DNA of 64,000 bases from SYFY01 sp043719475 (GTDB lineage: Bacteria; Pseudomonadota; Gammaproteobacteria; Pseudomonadales; Azotimanducaceae). The DNA lies in assembly GCA_043719475.1 (NCBI GenBank), contig JAYSTS010000293.1, forward strand, positions 1-64,000, in the 5' to 3' direction. This document shows, piece by piece, positions 53,162 to 61,800 of the stretch. Both the position numbers and the translations under genes were made by a program. The notes beneath the pieces were generated by a model that saw only the letters and a list, made by a program, of their open reading frames with translations, made no database searches and had not been told where the DNA came from. Position 1 is the first letter of the stretch, and each line of letters opens with the position of its first letter.

Positions 53162-54796
53162 TCACTCAAAAATTCTCACGGGGATCATCATGATTCCTTT
53201 CCAGAATCGAAAATACACTTCAATGGCGGTTTTCGGATCTTCAATCTGGGCAAACGCGTGTCCCGCAGCAACCCAGGTGAGTGTGCCTAAACGCGCTGGC
53301 AGAGAGAGCACCTGATTGCGCCAACCGCGTTGCCACGACGAAGCCTGGTTTTTCGACGCCATCGACTTACGACGCCAGCGAACGAGCGAAGACTCTATCG
53401 CTACCAGCACCCCGTGGTGAACGGCCCAGAGCATCCACGACAACCCGATGCTGTGCCACATCCCGACGCCCAACATCACCATCATCGATGCAATCGCTGG
53501 ACGTCGGGTTGACAGAAGCAAAGGCATGAAGATGTTGCGCATGCACCATCCGGACACGCTCATGTGCCATCTGCGCCAATAGTCCATGACGCTCCGCGCG
53601 AGAAACGGAAAATTGAAGTTCTCGGGAGCAGACCAGCCCAACAACCGACTCAGACCAATCGCGATATCAGAGTAAGCAGAAAAGTCGATATAGACGTAGG
53701 CAAATGCAATGAACAGAAAGACCACAGCAGCCAAAGGATCTGACTGATCCGAACCGAACACGGCAAGCGCAATACCTTCATCGGACCACAACAGCGGGAA
53801 CAAGAGTGCATCAGCTATAACCAGCTTCTTGAATACCCCCCAGCCAACTCGTCGACTGCCAGAAACACATGCATCTACCGTTACGCGTTCGCTTCTTGCG
53901 CCCCGGAAGCGCTCGAGAGTATCGACGGGTCCAGCTGCGATGGACGCAGGGAACAAGACAAAAAAGAGGAACTCTTCAAACGTCACGTCGCGTTGCTGGT
54001 TCCGGTACCAACGAATTTGCGTATCGACTACCCGAATCACGATGTACGAAATGCCGAGCGGCAACAGGAGTTCGAAGCCTCCTGGATTGGCGAAGACATT
54101 TTCAATTCCAGTAGCCGCATACTTGGCCGCAAACAACACTACTGCCGCCCCAGCCAGCGAAGCAGCAAGTTGTGTGAACTCTCCCGGTGGATATCGGGTT
54201 CCTAGGTAATGTAGTACGTACAGCAGCGCAACGATGGTCACAGCAAATACAGGCTGCAACCAGGCCAATAAGCCAAGGGTCCCTGCGAGTAGAACGCGAC
54301 GTTGCAGTATGGGCCTGCTCACGACAAGCCAACTGAGCGGAATCATCAGCACAATACCGATGAACAGTACGGACAGCCCCCCCGACGCTGCAGTCGTCCA
54401 TTGATGACGAAGCACAACAGACTGAATTCCCTCAACGCGAACCGGATTTCGCGCGGTGATGTAGACCGTAGTCTTGTCCGGTACGCTTACCAGCAAGCGA
54501 CACATCTTTGGTTCTGGTCGACATGTCGGCCAAGCACCATTGACTCCGATCCGGATGCCTAAGTCCGCACTTGTGACGCCCTCGATGTCCAGCGCGAAAA
54601 GACGTGTCGCAGAAACAGACCGTAGTCGACCGACGAGCACATCGCCTGTATCCAGTTGCAGCGGCCAGGTGATCGCTGAACTGTCATCAATAAGTTGGTA
54701 TTCGACCTCAACCTTGTCACGCAGCACTAAAGCGAGGGCTAAAAAAACCAACCAGACGAGTATGCAGAGCAGCGTAGTTTTATTGGCAAGTTCCAA
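53162..54796 (-). CDS. MBOAT-family membrane O-acyltransferase (DltB/AlgI-like)
   Basis: A 544-residue polytopic inner-membrane enzyme. It has an N-terminal helix, then a soluble stretch (about residues 25-130) not seen in classical DltB, then the MBOAT core. Core motifs: NFPFLARSVMDYWRRWHMS and the catalytic His region VGMWHSIGLSWMLWAVHHG. MBOATs of this type move an acyl group from ACP to an acceptor at the outer face. With the DltX-like, SGNH, ACP and ligase genes it completes a Dlt-like set. Located 3 bp after the ACP gene. Confidence 0.88.
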   Translation of the reverse strand: MELANKTTLLCILVWLVFLALALVLRDKVEVEYQLIDDSSAITWPLQLDTGDVLVGRLRSVSATRLFALDIEGVTSADLGIRIGVNGAWPTCRPEPKMCRLLVSVPDKTTVYITARNPVRVEGIQSVVLRHQWTTAASGGLSVLFIGIVLMIPLSWLVVSRPILQRRVLLAGTLGLLAWLQPVFAVTIVALLYVLHYLGTRYPPGEFTQLAASLAGAAVVLFAAKYAATGIENVFANPGGFELLLPLGISYIVIRVVDTQIRWYRNQQRDVTFEEFLFFVLFPASIAAGPVDTLERFRGARSERVTVDACVSGSRRVGWGVFKKLVIADALLFPLLWSDEGIALAVFGSDQSDPLAAVVFLFIAFAYVYIDFSAYSDIAIGLSRLLGWSAPENFNFPFLARSVMDYWRRWHMSVSGWCMRNIFMPLLLSTRRPAIASMMVMLGVGMWHSIGLSWMLWAVHHGVLVAIESSLVRWRRKSMASKNQASSWQRGWRNQVLSLPARLGTLTWVAAGHAFAQIEDPKTAIEVYFRFWKGIMMIPVRIFE

Positions 54797-54799
54797 TGG

Positions 54800-55048
54800 T
54801 CACCTGCTGCGGCTCTGGATCTGCCGGACGATGCGCTCGATGCTGTCCATGTCTTCCAGGCCTATATCAAACGCTGAAAAAGTGACCGCCCATAGTGATT
54901 CGATGAATTCGAGAATGGACAAGAGGTCGATACTGTCGAGCAGGCCGCTTGAAAACAGCGGATCCTCGTCCGCCAACGACGAGTCCAATCCCATTTCCCG
55001 TGTGAGAAACTCGCGAATCTGCAGACTCGGTGTTTGCAAGTTTGTCAT
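54800..55048 (-). CDS. Acyl carrier protein (DltC-like)
   Basis: An 82-residue carrier with the phosphopantetheine site SGLLDSIDLLSILEFIE (Ser39) in the usual four-helix pattern; the N-terminal part is acidic (DSSLADEDPLF). It overlaps the SGNH gene by 4 bp. It is probably loaded by the ligase at 51736 and used by the MBOAT. No phosphopantetheinyl transferase gene is in the window. Confidence 0.9.
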   Translation of the reverse strand: MTNLQTPSLQIREFLTREMGLDSSLADEDPLFSSGLLDSIDLLSILEFIESLWAVTFSAFDIGLEDMDSIERIVRQIQSRSR

Positions 55049-56121
55049 GTGCTTGATCGTCTTCCCGTTCGTTCAATGATATCGCCAATGCGATCGGCAA
55101 CCAGCACGGAGATCTTGGCGCGGCCAGATTCGAGCAGATGCAGCGGATCCGCAAAATCTTCAGCGAGAAGCCCATCAACGTCGCGCAAGTCGATAACCTC
55201 GGTCAGTTCGGAGAGACGCTTCATCGCACCGCGTTCAATCACGTCAAGCTGATGAGCAGTTATCGCCATCGTCTCCGTTGGGTCTCGTGGGAACATCATC
55301 AAGACAGGATGGAACCCGCGTGTAACCGACCGTTCGATGAAGCGGGCGTAAACTGCTTCCGCAAGTTGATGATTCTGTTGGACGAGTGGGCGCAACTCAG
55401 CGTGTGCAATGGCAACACTCGCCTGCTTTTCCGATTCCAGCTGTCTGGATTCAACAGAATAGAAATTTCTCTGCGCGATCATCGGTCGCAAGCACACCTC
55501 TCGCTCCGCCTGGGCAAGGAGGTTTAGCCAATCGCAATCGCGTTGATCGAGGTAGTTGGCAATGACCGCAGAGTTCCGGATTAGCGACGGCGTCAAGGCG
55601 ACCTCCAAACGGGTGCCAAGTGATGCGCTATCGAGTACGGAAGTCCAGTCCAGGTGTGCTATCCGTGGTCTTCGAACAAGCGCGTCCAGATCCCGACCAG
55701 ACTCGACAAGATTCTGCCAACTCAGCTGCAACGCAACGACTGTCCCGTGGGGAGCATCCAATGTGTCAATAATCGCCACGGCTTCGATAGGAGAAAAACT
55801 GCTGTAAGCGAGGTTTCGGACATCGACCGGGGCGGCAACAGCGGTTTGCAGCAACTCAGCCAGATGCAAATCGTCGGGGACACCTTCTCGCGTGACCGAG
55901 CCACCGAGCAAGACCAATGCTTGACCAGACGGATGAAAGCGATGCAGCACGAATTCGACGTAGGACGCATCATCCACATATCGACGTGGCAGGTCCCACT
56001 GAGCAACGTACGTGTTGAGAACGGACCCGAAATAGTCGAGCAGTAGCAGCGTCGTGATCAGTCCGAGCAGCGGAGGAAGCGTGCCCGATGCAACTTCAAC
56101 CACACTTTTTTTCTCACGCAT
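55045..56121 (-). CDS. Membrane-anchored SGNH/DltD-like protein
   Basis: A 358-residue protein with an N-terminal signal anchor (residues about 15-38, LPPLLGLITTLLLLDYFG) and a periplasmic SGNH-like domain. Block I is LLGGSVTREG (Ser75) and block V is DPLH (Asp325, His328), so the catalytic Ser and Asp-His pair of DltD/AlgX-type acyl-transfer proteins are present. I infer it takes or passes on the acyl group at the periplasmic side. Start ATG overlaps the DltX-like stop (TGATG). Confidence 0.75.
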   Translation of the reverse strand: MREKKSVVEVASGTLPPLLGLITTLLLLDYFGSVLNTYVAQWDLPRRYVDDASYVEFVLHRFHPSGQALVLLGGSVTREGVPDDLHLAELLQTAVAAPVDVRNLAYSSFSPIEAVAIIDTLDAPHGTVVALQLSWQNLVESGRDLDALVRRPRIAHLDWTSVLDSASLGTRLEVALTPSLIRNSAVIANYLDQRDCDWLNLLAQAEREVCLRPMIAQRNFYSVESRQLESEKQASVAIAHAELRPLVQQNHQLAEAVYARFIERSVTRGFHPVLMMFPRDPTETMAITAHQLDVIERGAMKRLSELTEVIDLRDVDGLLAEDFADPLHLLESGRAKISVLVADRIGDIIERTGRRSST

Positions 56122-56249
56122 CAAAACCCGGCGTAACGGAAAGCCTCAACGGATACGTTGAGTATCAAAGCAAAGGAAACTGCTAGAAATCCGGCAGTCC
56201 AGATAAGGTATTGCGCGACACCTCGCAGAAGCAATCCTACTCGTGCCAT
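56121..56249 (-). CDS. DltX-like microprotein (42 aa)
   Basis: A very short gene: MARVGLLLRGVAQ, then one hydrophobic segment YLIWTAGFLAVSFALILNV (about residues 14-32) and the C-terminus SVEAFRYAGF. DltX of Gram-positives is a small one-helix protein whose C-terminal FxYxxF-like end docks in the MBOAT DltB; the AFRYAGF end here matches that pattern. It starts 5 bp after the flavodoxin-like stop and its TGA overlaps the SGNH start. Order and coupling support a real gene. Confidence 0.8.
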   Translation of the reverse strand: MARVGLLLRGVAQYLIWTAGFLAVSFALILNVSVEAFRYAGF

Positions 56250-56254
56250 TGCTG

Positions 56255-57703
56255 TCAACTTCCCGCCTGCGCGGCCTGCACACGTCGACGCTTCTCTTCA
56301 GTAGAGATCTCATAACCAACCGGAACGTACTCCCGACCTGCAGCCAGTAGGCCTTGCTCTGCATTACGAGCTGCTCGAATGCGCTTCGCCTGGTCGATAA
56401 AATTCTGGCCTTGGCCGACCAGCGAGCTCCAGTTCAGAACTTCACCTTGGTGTTCGAACCCGAGTAGAGGTCGGTGCAGGATCGTGTGATGCCGAACCAT
56501 GGATGTAAGCATCCGGAGATGCAGATTCTGGCTCGCCTCGATTTCAGAAAACACCAATGGCGCCGTCAGCAGATCGCCGATTGCATAGTCATCACGTCGC
56601 AGGTAACGGGTACGCTCGATGAATCGCTGATACACGGATTCCAGTTTTTGCTTGTTGCGCGGACTGTATGCTGCCAGCAAAACTGCATCCGGTTTAATCA
56701 AAGCGCCATGTTCCCTCGCGAACAAGTCTCGTCGACTGGTGACGATGCAACGATACTCTTCGGTCGGACCCGTCCTCACCGGGCAGATGTCGCACGCGAT
56801 ACAACGATGCACGTCCTCTCGCGTGAAGTCACTGAGCTGAATCGTAAGTCCGGGTTGTTCCAGCTGTTCAACGAATCGATTCGCCAACATGAAACCCCGG
56901 CGATCTTCGGAGTCCTGCAACAACCAGATTGCAACATGAGCATGTGCTGGGCCAGTCTTTTTTCCTGCCTCTAGTCCTTTTACGACTCGTGCCACCCGGC
57001 GTCCTGTATCTATGGAAGTTTCCAGACCATAGTTGTCACGGGCAGCCGTACCAACATCTCCGGCCACAACCGTTCCGCCGTATTGCGATGTTGATCCCGC
57101 ATCATTGCCAACACCGAGCATGCCAAGATTGATCATGTCCAGCAGTTGGTAAATCAATGTTGTTTCCTGGCCGCCATTGCGTTTCGCTCCTACGGCCAAA
57201 CCACCAAAGACGCGGCCTCTGAGATGGGCCTGCAACTCGGGGTCACCATATAAAAAGTGGACAAACTCCTGTGCGACCGAGCTACGATCCCCAAAATAGA
57301 CCGGTCCGGAAAGGACGAGGCCATCGGCCTCCATCAACAAACTCCGCAATTCACCCAGATTTCTCGGCTCTCCCGTCTCCGGAAAGTGATCTGACAGATT
57401 GACGCAGGCGATCTCTACTTTTTCCTGCAAAGCTCCCCATAACGCTGCAGCCAGCGCAACTTCGCAATTACTCAGCCCGCGAAGGCCGGTCGACCTTCGT
57501 AGGTCGCGATACATCTCGTCAAAAGTGACTCCCTTCGCCCTTGCTGCGTTGAATGCTTCGAGCAGTGCTCCGGACTCAGTCTCGAGGAAAGCCTTCAATG
57601 AATTCAGGTCAGAACATCGAGCGAGCTCAACAGATAAATCGCGCAGACCGATCCCATGTCGTGATCCTCGAAGACTGGCGGACAGTCCGACAATGAGTGG
57701 CAT
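56255..57703 (-). CDS. Two-domain flavodoxin-like oxidoreductase, first gene of Dlt-like operon
   Basis: A 482-residue protein. The first domain opens PLIVGLSASLRGSRHG and has GLVLSGPVYFGDRSSVAQEF, FMN-binding loops of the NADPH-dependent FMN reductase family. A second, partly similar region follows (HAHVAIWLLQDSEDRR, then CIACDICPVRTGPTEEYRC with a CxxCxxC-like cluster, then DAVLLAAYSPRN), so it may be a fused or duplicated flavodoxin with a Cys-rich site. Substrate unknown. It is probably the first gene of the transcript, with start ATG 57703; the open frame extends to 57751. Its placement before the acylation genes is unusual. Confidence 0.7.
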   Translation of the reverse strand: MPLIVGLSASLRGSRHGIGLRDLSVELARCSDLNSLKAFLETESGALLEAFNAARAKGVTFDEMYRDLRRSTGLRGLSNCEVALAAALWGALQEKVEIACVNLSDHFPETGEPRNLGELRSLLMEADGLVLSGPVYFGDRSSVAQEFVHFLYGDPELQAHLRGRVFGGLAVGAKRNGGQETTLIYQLLDMINLGMLGVGNDAGSTSQYGGTVVAGDVGTAARDNYGLETSIDTGRRVARVVKGLEAGKKTGPAHAHVAIWLLQDSEDRRGFMLANRFVEQLEQPGLTIQLSDFTREDVHRCIACDICPVRTGPTEEYRCIVTSRRDLFAREHGALIKPDAVLLAAYSPRNKQKLESVYQRFIERTRYLRRDDYAIGDLLTAPLVFSEIEASQNLHLRMLTSMVRHHTILHRPLLGFEHQGEVLNWSSLVGQGQNFIDQAKRIRAARNAEQGLLAAGREYVPVGYEISTEEKRRRVQAAQAGS

Positions 57704-58015
57704 AGTCTGTATTCCGTAACCGGTGTTCCTCATTATAGGCAGGGAGCACACAAGCTAGCCAGAATCTGTGGTCTGGCAGCGACGACAAAGGCCAATCAGG
57801 GGAGTCCAACGCGAACGAAGCCACACTCCATCGCTCGATGTCGGGAAAATGGCGGCGCGCCTCCAGCCCAATCGGCAAGTTCTATAGGTCCCGACATTTC
57901 CCAATGCGTTCGTCACGAAAGCAGCCCACTCGACCAGCAAGACACAGCTCATCCGGGAAATCTGTACAGTATGCTTGCAGCCATCAAGAGCACAGGACGT
58001 GAATCTCCAGAGAAT

Positions 58016-59161
58016 ATGTCTGATCAATCCTCACAAATCTGCCTCCGATGCATCATGGATACCTCCGACCCGCAAATCGCGTTCGATGAAGAGGGAGTCT
58101 GTAACCATTGTCGCTTCTTCGATACTGAGCTCTCAAAGACTTGGCATCCGAACCAGCAGGGAAGAGAAGAACTCAACTCGCTCGTCGAACGAATCAAGTC
58201 AGAAAATCGCGGCCGACCGTACGATTGCGTCATCGGACTGAGCGGCGGCATAGACAGTTCCTACCTGGCCTACGTGGCGCGCCGTGAACTCGGACTGCGT
58301 CTCCTGGCCATACACGTTGATGGAGGGTGGAATTCAGAGCTGGCCGTCAGGAATATTGAAGGCATCGTCACTCGACTGGGTATCGACCTCCATACACAGG
58401 TCGTTGATTGGGAGGAAATGCGCGATCTGCAACGTGCATTTCTGCGCGCTGGTCTGGCCAACCAGGACGTACCGCAGGATCATGCCTTCATCTCCGGTCT
58501 CTATTCACAGGCGGTACAGCACGGAATCCGCCACGTGCTGAGTGGGGGCAACGTTGCCACGGAGTCGATCCTACCTGGCGAGTGGGCCTATAACGCCATG
58601 GATTTGCGGCATCTGCGTGCTATCCACAAGCGTTTTGGAGAAGCCCCTTTGCGCACATTTCCGACGGTGAACTTTTTTCAGTACTACTTCTGGTATCCGG
58701 TCGTTAAACGCATGACGGTATTGCGCCCCCTCAATTTCCTGCCGTATGTCCGGGACGATGCGATCCGAACGCTCGAGCGGGAAACAGGATTCACTTACTA
58801 CGGCGGAAAACACTTCGAATCACGGTTCACAAAATGGCAGCAGCTTTATTATCGACCGTACAAATTTGGCTACGACGAGCGGCGGGCATATTTATCGAGC
58901 CTGATACTCTCTGGCCAGATGGACCGGCAAACGGCACTCGATGCTATCGCCGAACCCGGTTACTCCGACGCACAGTTACGCGAAGACAGCGATTTCGTTT
59001 GTAACAAGTTGGGGTTTTCGAGCGAGGAATTCACGCAAATCCTCAACCTTCCACCAAGGACATTTCGTGACTACCCCTCCAATCACCATCTGTTCAGCTT
59101 CAAGGACAAGCTCAAGTCGCGGCTTGGTGAGTTCGGTGTCACGTTTCGGAGAAGGTCTTGA
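58016..59161 (+). CDS. N-acetyl sugar amidotransferase (WbpG/PseA family), copy 2
   Basis: A 381-residue paralogue of the gene at 46064, with CLRC, CNHC, PP-loop GLSGGIDSSYLAYV, VHVDGGWNSELAVRN, VDWEEMRDLQRAFLRAG and TYYGGKHFESRFTKWQQLYY. Start ATG 58016 is the family N-terminus (MSDQSSQICLRCIMD). No HisH/HisF pair is next to it; asparagine synthase follows 70 bp later and might relate functionally. Predicted to form an acetamidino group on a second sugar or at another position. Confidence 0.9.
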   Translation: MSDQSSQICLRCIMDTSDPQIAFDEEGVCNHCRFFDTELSKTWHPNQQGREELNSLVERIKSENRGRPYDCVIGLSGGIDSSYLAYVARRELGLRLLAIHVDGGWNSELAVRNIEGIVTRLGIDLHTQVVDWEEMRDLQRAFLRAGLANQDVPQDHAFISGLYSQAVQHGIRHVLSGGNVATESILPGEWAYNAMDLRHLRAIHKRFGEAPLRTFPTVNFFQYYFWYPVVKRMTVLRPLNFLPYVRDDAIRTLERETGFTYYGGKHFESRFTKWQQLYYRPYKFGYDERRAYLSSLILSGQMDRQTALDAIAEPGYSDAQLREDSDFVCNKLGFSSEEFTQILNLPPRTFRDYPSNHHLFSFKDKLKSRLGEFGVTFRRRS

Positions 59162-59231
59162 TTGCTTGCGAAGTGAATACCAACAAGCCGACTAAGTCGC
59201 TTTCCTCTCAAGCTGATGATAACCAGTCATC

Positions 59232-61061
59232 ATGTGCGGGATAGCAGGTTACATCGCCCGTCGAGGGCGAGCAGTGGATCGGGAACGGCTGACAGCGATG
59301 TGTGCTGCGGTAAGTCATCGTGGGCCAGATGGCACGGGACTGACGATCACCGGAAGTGTCGGGCTGGGACACCGACGCCTCTCAATCTTTGATCTCTCGG
59401 CCGACGGGGCGCAGCCAATGCTCGATCCACAGTCGGGTCGCAGCATCATCTTCAATGGGGCCATTTACAATTACCTGGAATTGCGTGCGGACCTCGCCAA
59501 CAGGGGGCGACGCTTTTACACCGGCACCGATACCGAGGTCATTCTCGCGGCTTACGACACGTGGGGTTCAGACTGTGTGAACCACTTCAATGGCATGTGG
59601 GCATTCGCGATCCACGACCCGCAGGCAGGCATCGTGTTCTGCTCCCGCGATCGCTTTGGCATCAAACCGTTTTACTATGTCGAGACCACCGATTGTCTTG
59701 CTTTCGGTTCAGAAATTCGTCAGTTGTTACCACTGTTGCCTGCTGTCCGTGTGTGCCATGAGGTATTGATCGATTTCGTTTTTTCCGATCGCTGCGAACA
59801 CCGGGAAGACACGTTTTTCGACTCCGTCCGCAAGCTGCCAGCGGGTTGCAATCTGACCTATCGGCTGGATCAGGACCGTCATTTCCAGGAACGGTACTAT
59901 CGTCTTGAACGACGAACGGATCTCGAGAAGATCTCCCTCGACGATGCCATCGCTTTGTACAAAGACGGATTGGAAGACGCTGTGCGCTTGCGTCTGCGCT
60001 CAGATGCGCCGCTTGGGACTTGCCTCAGCGGTGGTCTGGACAGTTCCAGTGTCGCTAGCCTGGCAGCAACTCTCTACCATCAGCCCGATGGAATGGCGTT
60101 CGCCGCTGTCACAGCGGTGAGCGAAGACCCGGACAATGACGAATCGGCTTATGCTCGCTCGGTAGCCATTAATGCTGGTCTGCATTGGCTAACGACAAAG
60201 CCAGACTACGCAGCATTCGAGTCGTCCATCGAAGCAGTCGTTGAAGCCCAGGAAGAGCCCTTCGCCGGTCCTTCGATTTGTATGCAGTACTTTGTCATGC
60301 GCACCGCACGCGAGTCTGGACTGAAGGTATTGCTTGATGGGCAGGGCGGTGACGAAACGCTATTGGGTTACGAACGCTATTTCGCCGCCCACTATCTCGC
60401 TATACGACGCCGTCACGGATGGCGGGCAATGATGAGCAGCATGCGTTCAAGTGCCAGACACAACGCTCGCATGTCGCCTCGAATAATTGCGGGATACCTC
60501 GCTTATTTTTCTTCGCCCCAAGCGCGCTATTGGCAATACAAGCGACGCCATCACTACCTGACACAATCACCCGCCATCCCTGATCATCTGATCCGTTACG
60601 CAGAGGCCAGTCGTGACGAGTTTGAGCTGCAACGACTGGAAATCGAAACTACCAATCTGCCGGCTTTGTTGCGCTACGAAGACAAAAACGCCATGTGGCA
60701 TGGGGTTGAAACGCGCCTGCCTTTTCTCGACTACCGTCTGGTCGAAACCGCACTGGCGTTACCTGGCGAGTACAAGGTAAGGGAGGGTTGGACCAAATAC
60801 GTGCTGCGCAGAGGAATGTCCGGGATATTGCCGGACCACATCGCCTGGCGACGCGACAAGCGCGGTTTTGAAGCGCCAGAATCTATTTGGCTGGCTCGTC
60901 ACTCGAATCAAATGGAAAATATGGTCAGAAATTCAAGGGTTCTGGCGTCTGTGTGCGACACCAGTCGATTACATTCCGCGTACAGCTCACTCGATCCAGG
61001 CACACGGTGGCGCCTCTACAGCGTCGCTTTATGGGAGGAGTGCTTCAGCGTCTCTGCGTGA
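59232..61061 (+). CDS. Asparagine synthase-type glutamine amidotransferase
   Basis: A 609-residue class II amidotransferase. N-terminal Cys2 nucleophile in MCGIAGYIA, HRGPDGTG and NGAIYNYLELR; synthetase domain with PP-loop CLSGGLDSSSVASLA and DGQGGDETLLGYERYF. In O-antigen loci such proteins (e.g. P. aeruginosa WbpS) amidate uronic acids rather than making free asparagine; by location this is the likely role here. Full length with no damage. Strand and position continue from the second N-acetyl sugar amidotransferase. Confidence 0.9.
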   Translation: MCGIAGYIARRGRAVDRERLTAMCAAVSHRGPDGTGLTITGSVGLGHRRLSIFDLSADGAQPMLDPQSGRSIIFNGAIYNYLELRADLANRGRRFYTGTDTEVILAAYDTWGSDCVNHFNGMWAFAIHDPQAGIVFCSRDRFGIKPFYYVETTDCLAFGSEIRQLLPLLPAVRVCHEVLIDFVFSDRCEHREDTFFDSVRKLPAGCNLTYRLDQDRHFQERYYRLERRTDLEKISLDDAIALYKDGLEDAVRLRLRSDAPLGTCLSGGLDSSSVASLAATLYHQPDGMAFAAVTAVSEDPDNDESAYARSVAINAGLHWLTTKPDYAAFESSIEAVVEAQEEPFAGPSICMQYFVMRTARESGLKVLLDGQGGDETLLGYERYFAAHYLAIRRRHGWRAMMSSMRSSARHNARMSPRIIAGYLAYFSSPQARYWQYKRRHHYLTQSPAIPDHLIRYAEASRDEFELQRLEIETTNLPALLRYEDKNAMWHGVETRLPFLDYRLVETALALPGEYKVREGWTKYVLRRGMSGILPDHIAWRRDKRGFEAPESIWLARHSNQMENMVRNSRVLASVCDTSRLHSAYSSLDPGTRWRLYSVALWEECFSVSA

Positions 61062-61116
61062 AATCATCATCCATGCAAGTCGGTCGTTCGTCGCCATAGC
61101 TCTTTCCGGTAATTCT

Positions 61117-61142
61117 GATCAATTCACTCGTGCGAATTGATC
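61117..61142. terminator. Inverted repeat after asparagine synthase gene
   Basis: GATCAATTC and GAATTGATC form a perfect 9-bp stem around the 8-base loop ACTCGTGC, 55 bp after the gene stop. There is only a short pyrimidine tail, so it is a possible terminator or operator. Confidence 0.45.
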
Positions 61143-61452
61143 CGACCTTCCTTAGGCCAGAATCATCACGGCAATTTCGTGTTTGATGATGGGTCCGTTA
61201 CACTGCACCGCAGAGGTTGTAGCTTGGGGTGCTGGATCGTTCTGCTCCCTAGTCAAAGTAGGCAACCCTCACTTTTTCTTAGATCGAAGTGTGAGATCAA
61301 GCCGTGCCCAAATACACGCGGCAAGTGTCGGCATGCATGCGGTTAAAACAGGAATACTCAAGCGGCTGTTAGCCCGTTTACTCGGCTCTGTCTCTATATC
61401 CAGCTAGCAGAAAACCAGCCGCTGAATCCCCGCTGACACTCGGAGCACCCTC
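61143..61452. other. Spacer downstream of the polysaccharide locus
   Basis: About 310 bp with no supported gene. Short frames exist but none shows family sequence or a good ribosome-binding site. Confidence 0.5.
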
Positions 61453-61557
61453 ATGACCAAGTCGATGTCGCGGGTGATGCACATCACCACGGTGCACACT
61501 CGCGACGACATCCGCATCTTCCGGAAGGAATGTGTGTCGCTGGCGCGTTCTGGTTCC
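61453..61557 (+). pseudogene. N-terminal fragment of a GT4 glycosyltransferase
   Basis: The frame from ATG 61453 reads MSRVMHITTVHTRDDIRIFR and continues KECVSLARSGSG, the classical first 30-odd residues of GT4 glycosyltransferases (...HLTSVHRWDDVRIFHKECRSLA...). After that the sequence loses all similarity in any frame, and the frame ends at 61638. It is a truncated gene at the border of the polysaccharide locus. GGAGCACCCTC precedes the ATG. Confidence 0.65.
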
Positions 61558-61800
61558 GGCAGATCGCCGAGCACAGGTCACCGCTCAGTCGACGCATCGT
61601 TCCCGCTTCGGGCAATCCCCGTAAGCACAAATCCATAACCTCACCGGATGTTTCGCCAAACAAAAAAACCAACGGCGCTCATCGCTGCTCTGACGCCTGC
61701 CGCCACACTCAGATCGAGCCCGGAAAACACACGGAAGCATTACGGAACGACCATTCGCGCTACAGTGAGATGACCCAGACGTTGACGACAGGAGCAGAGG

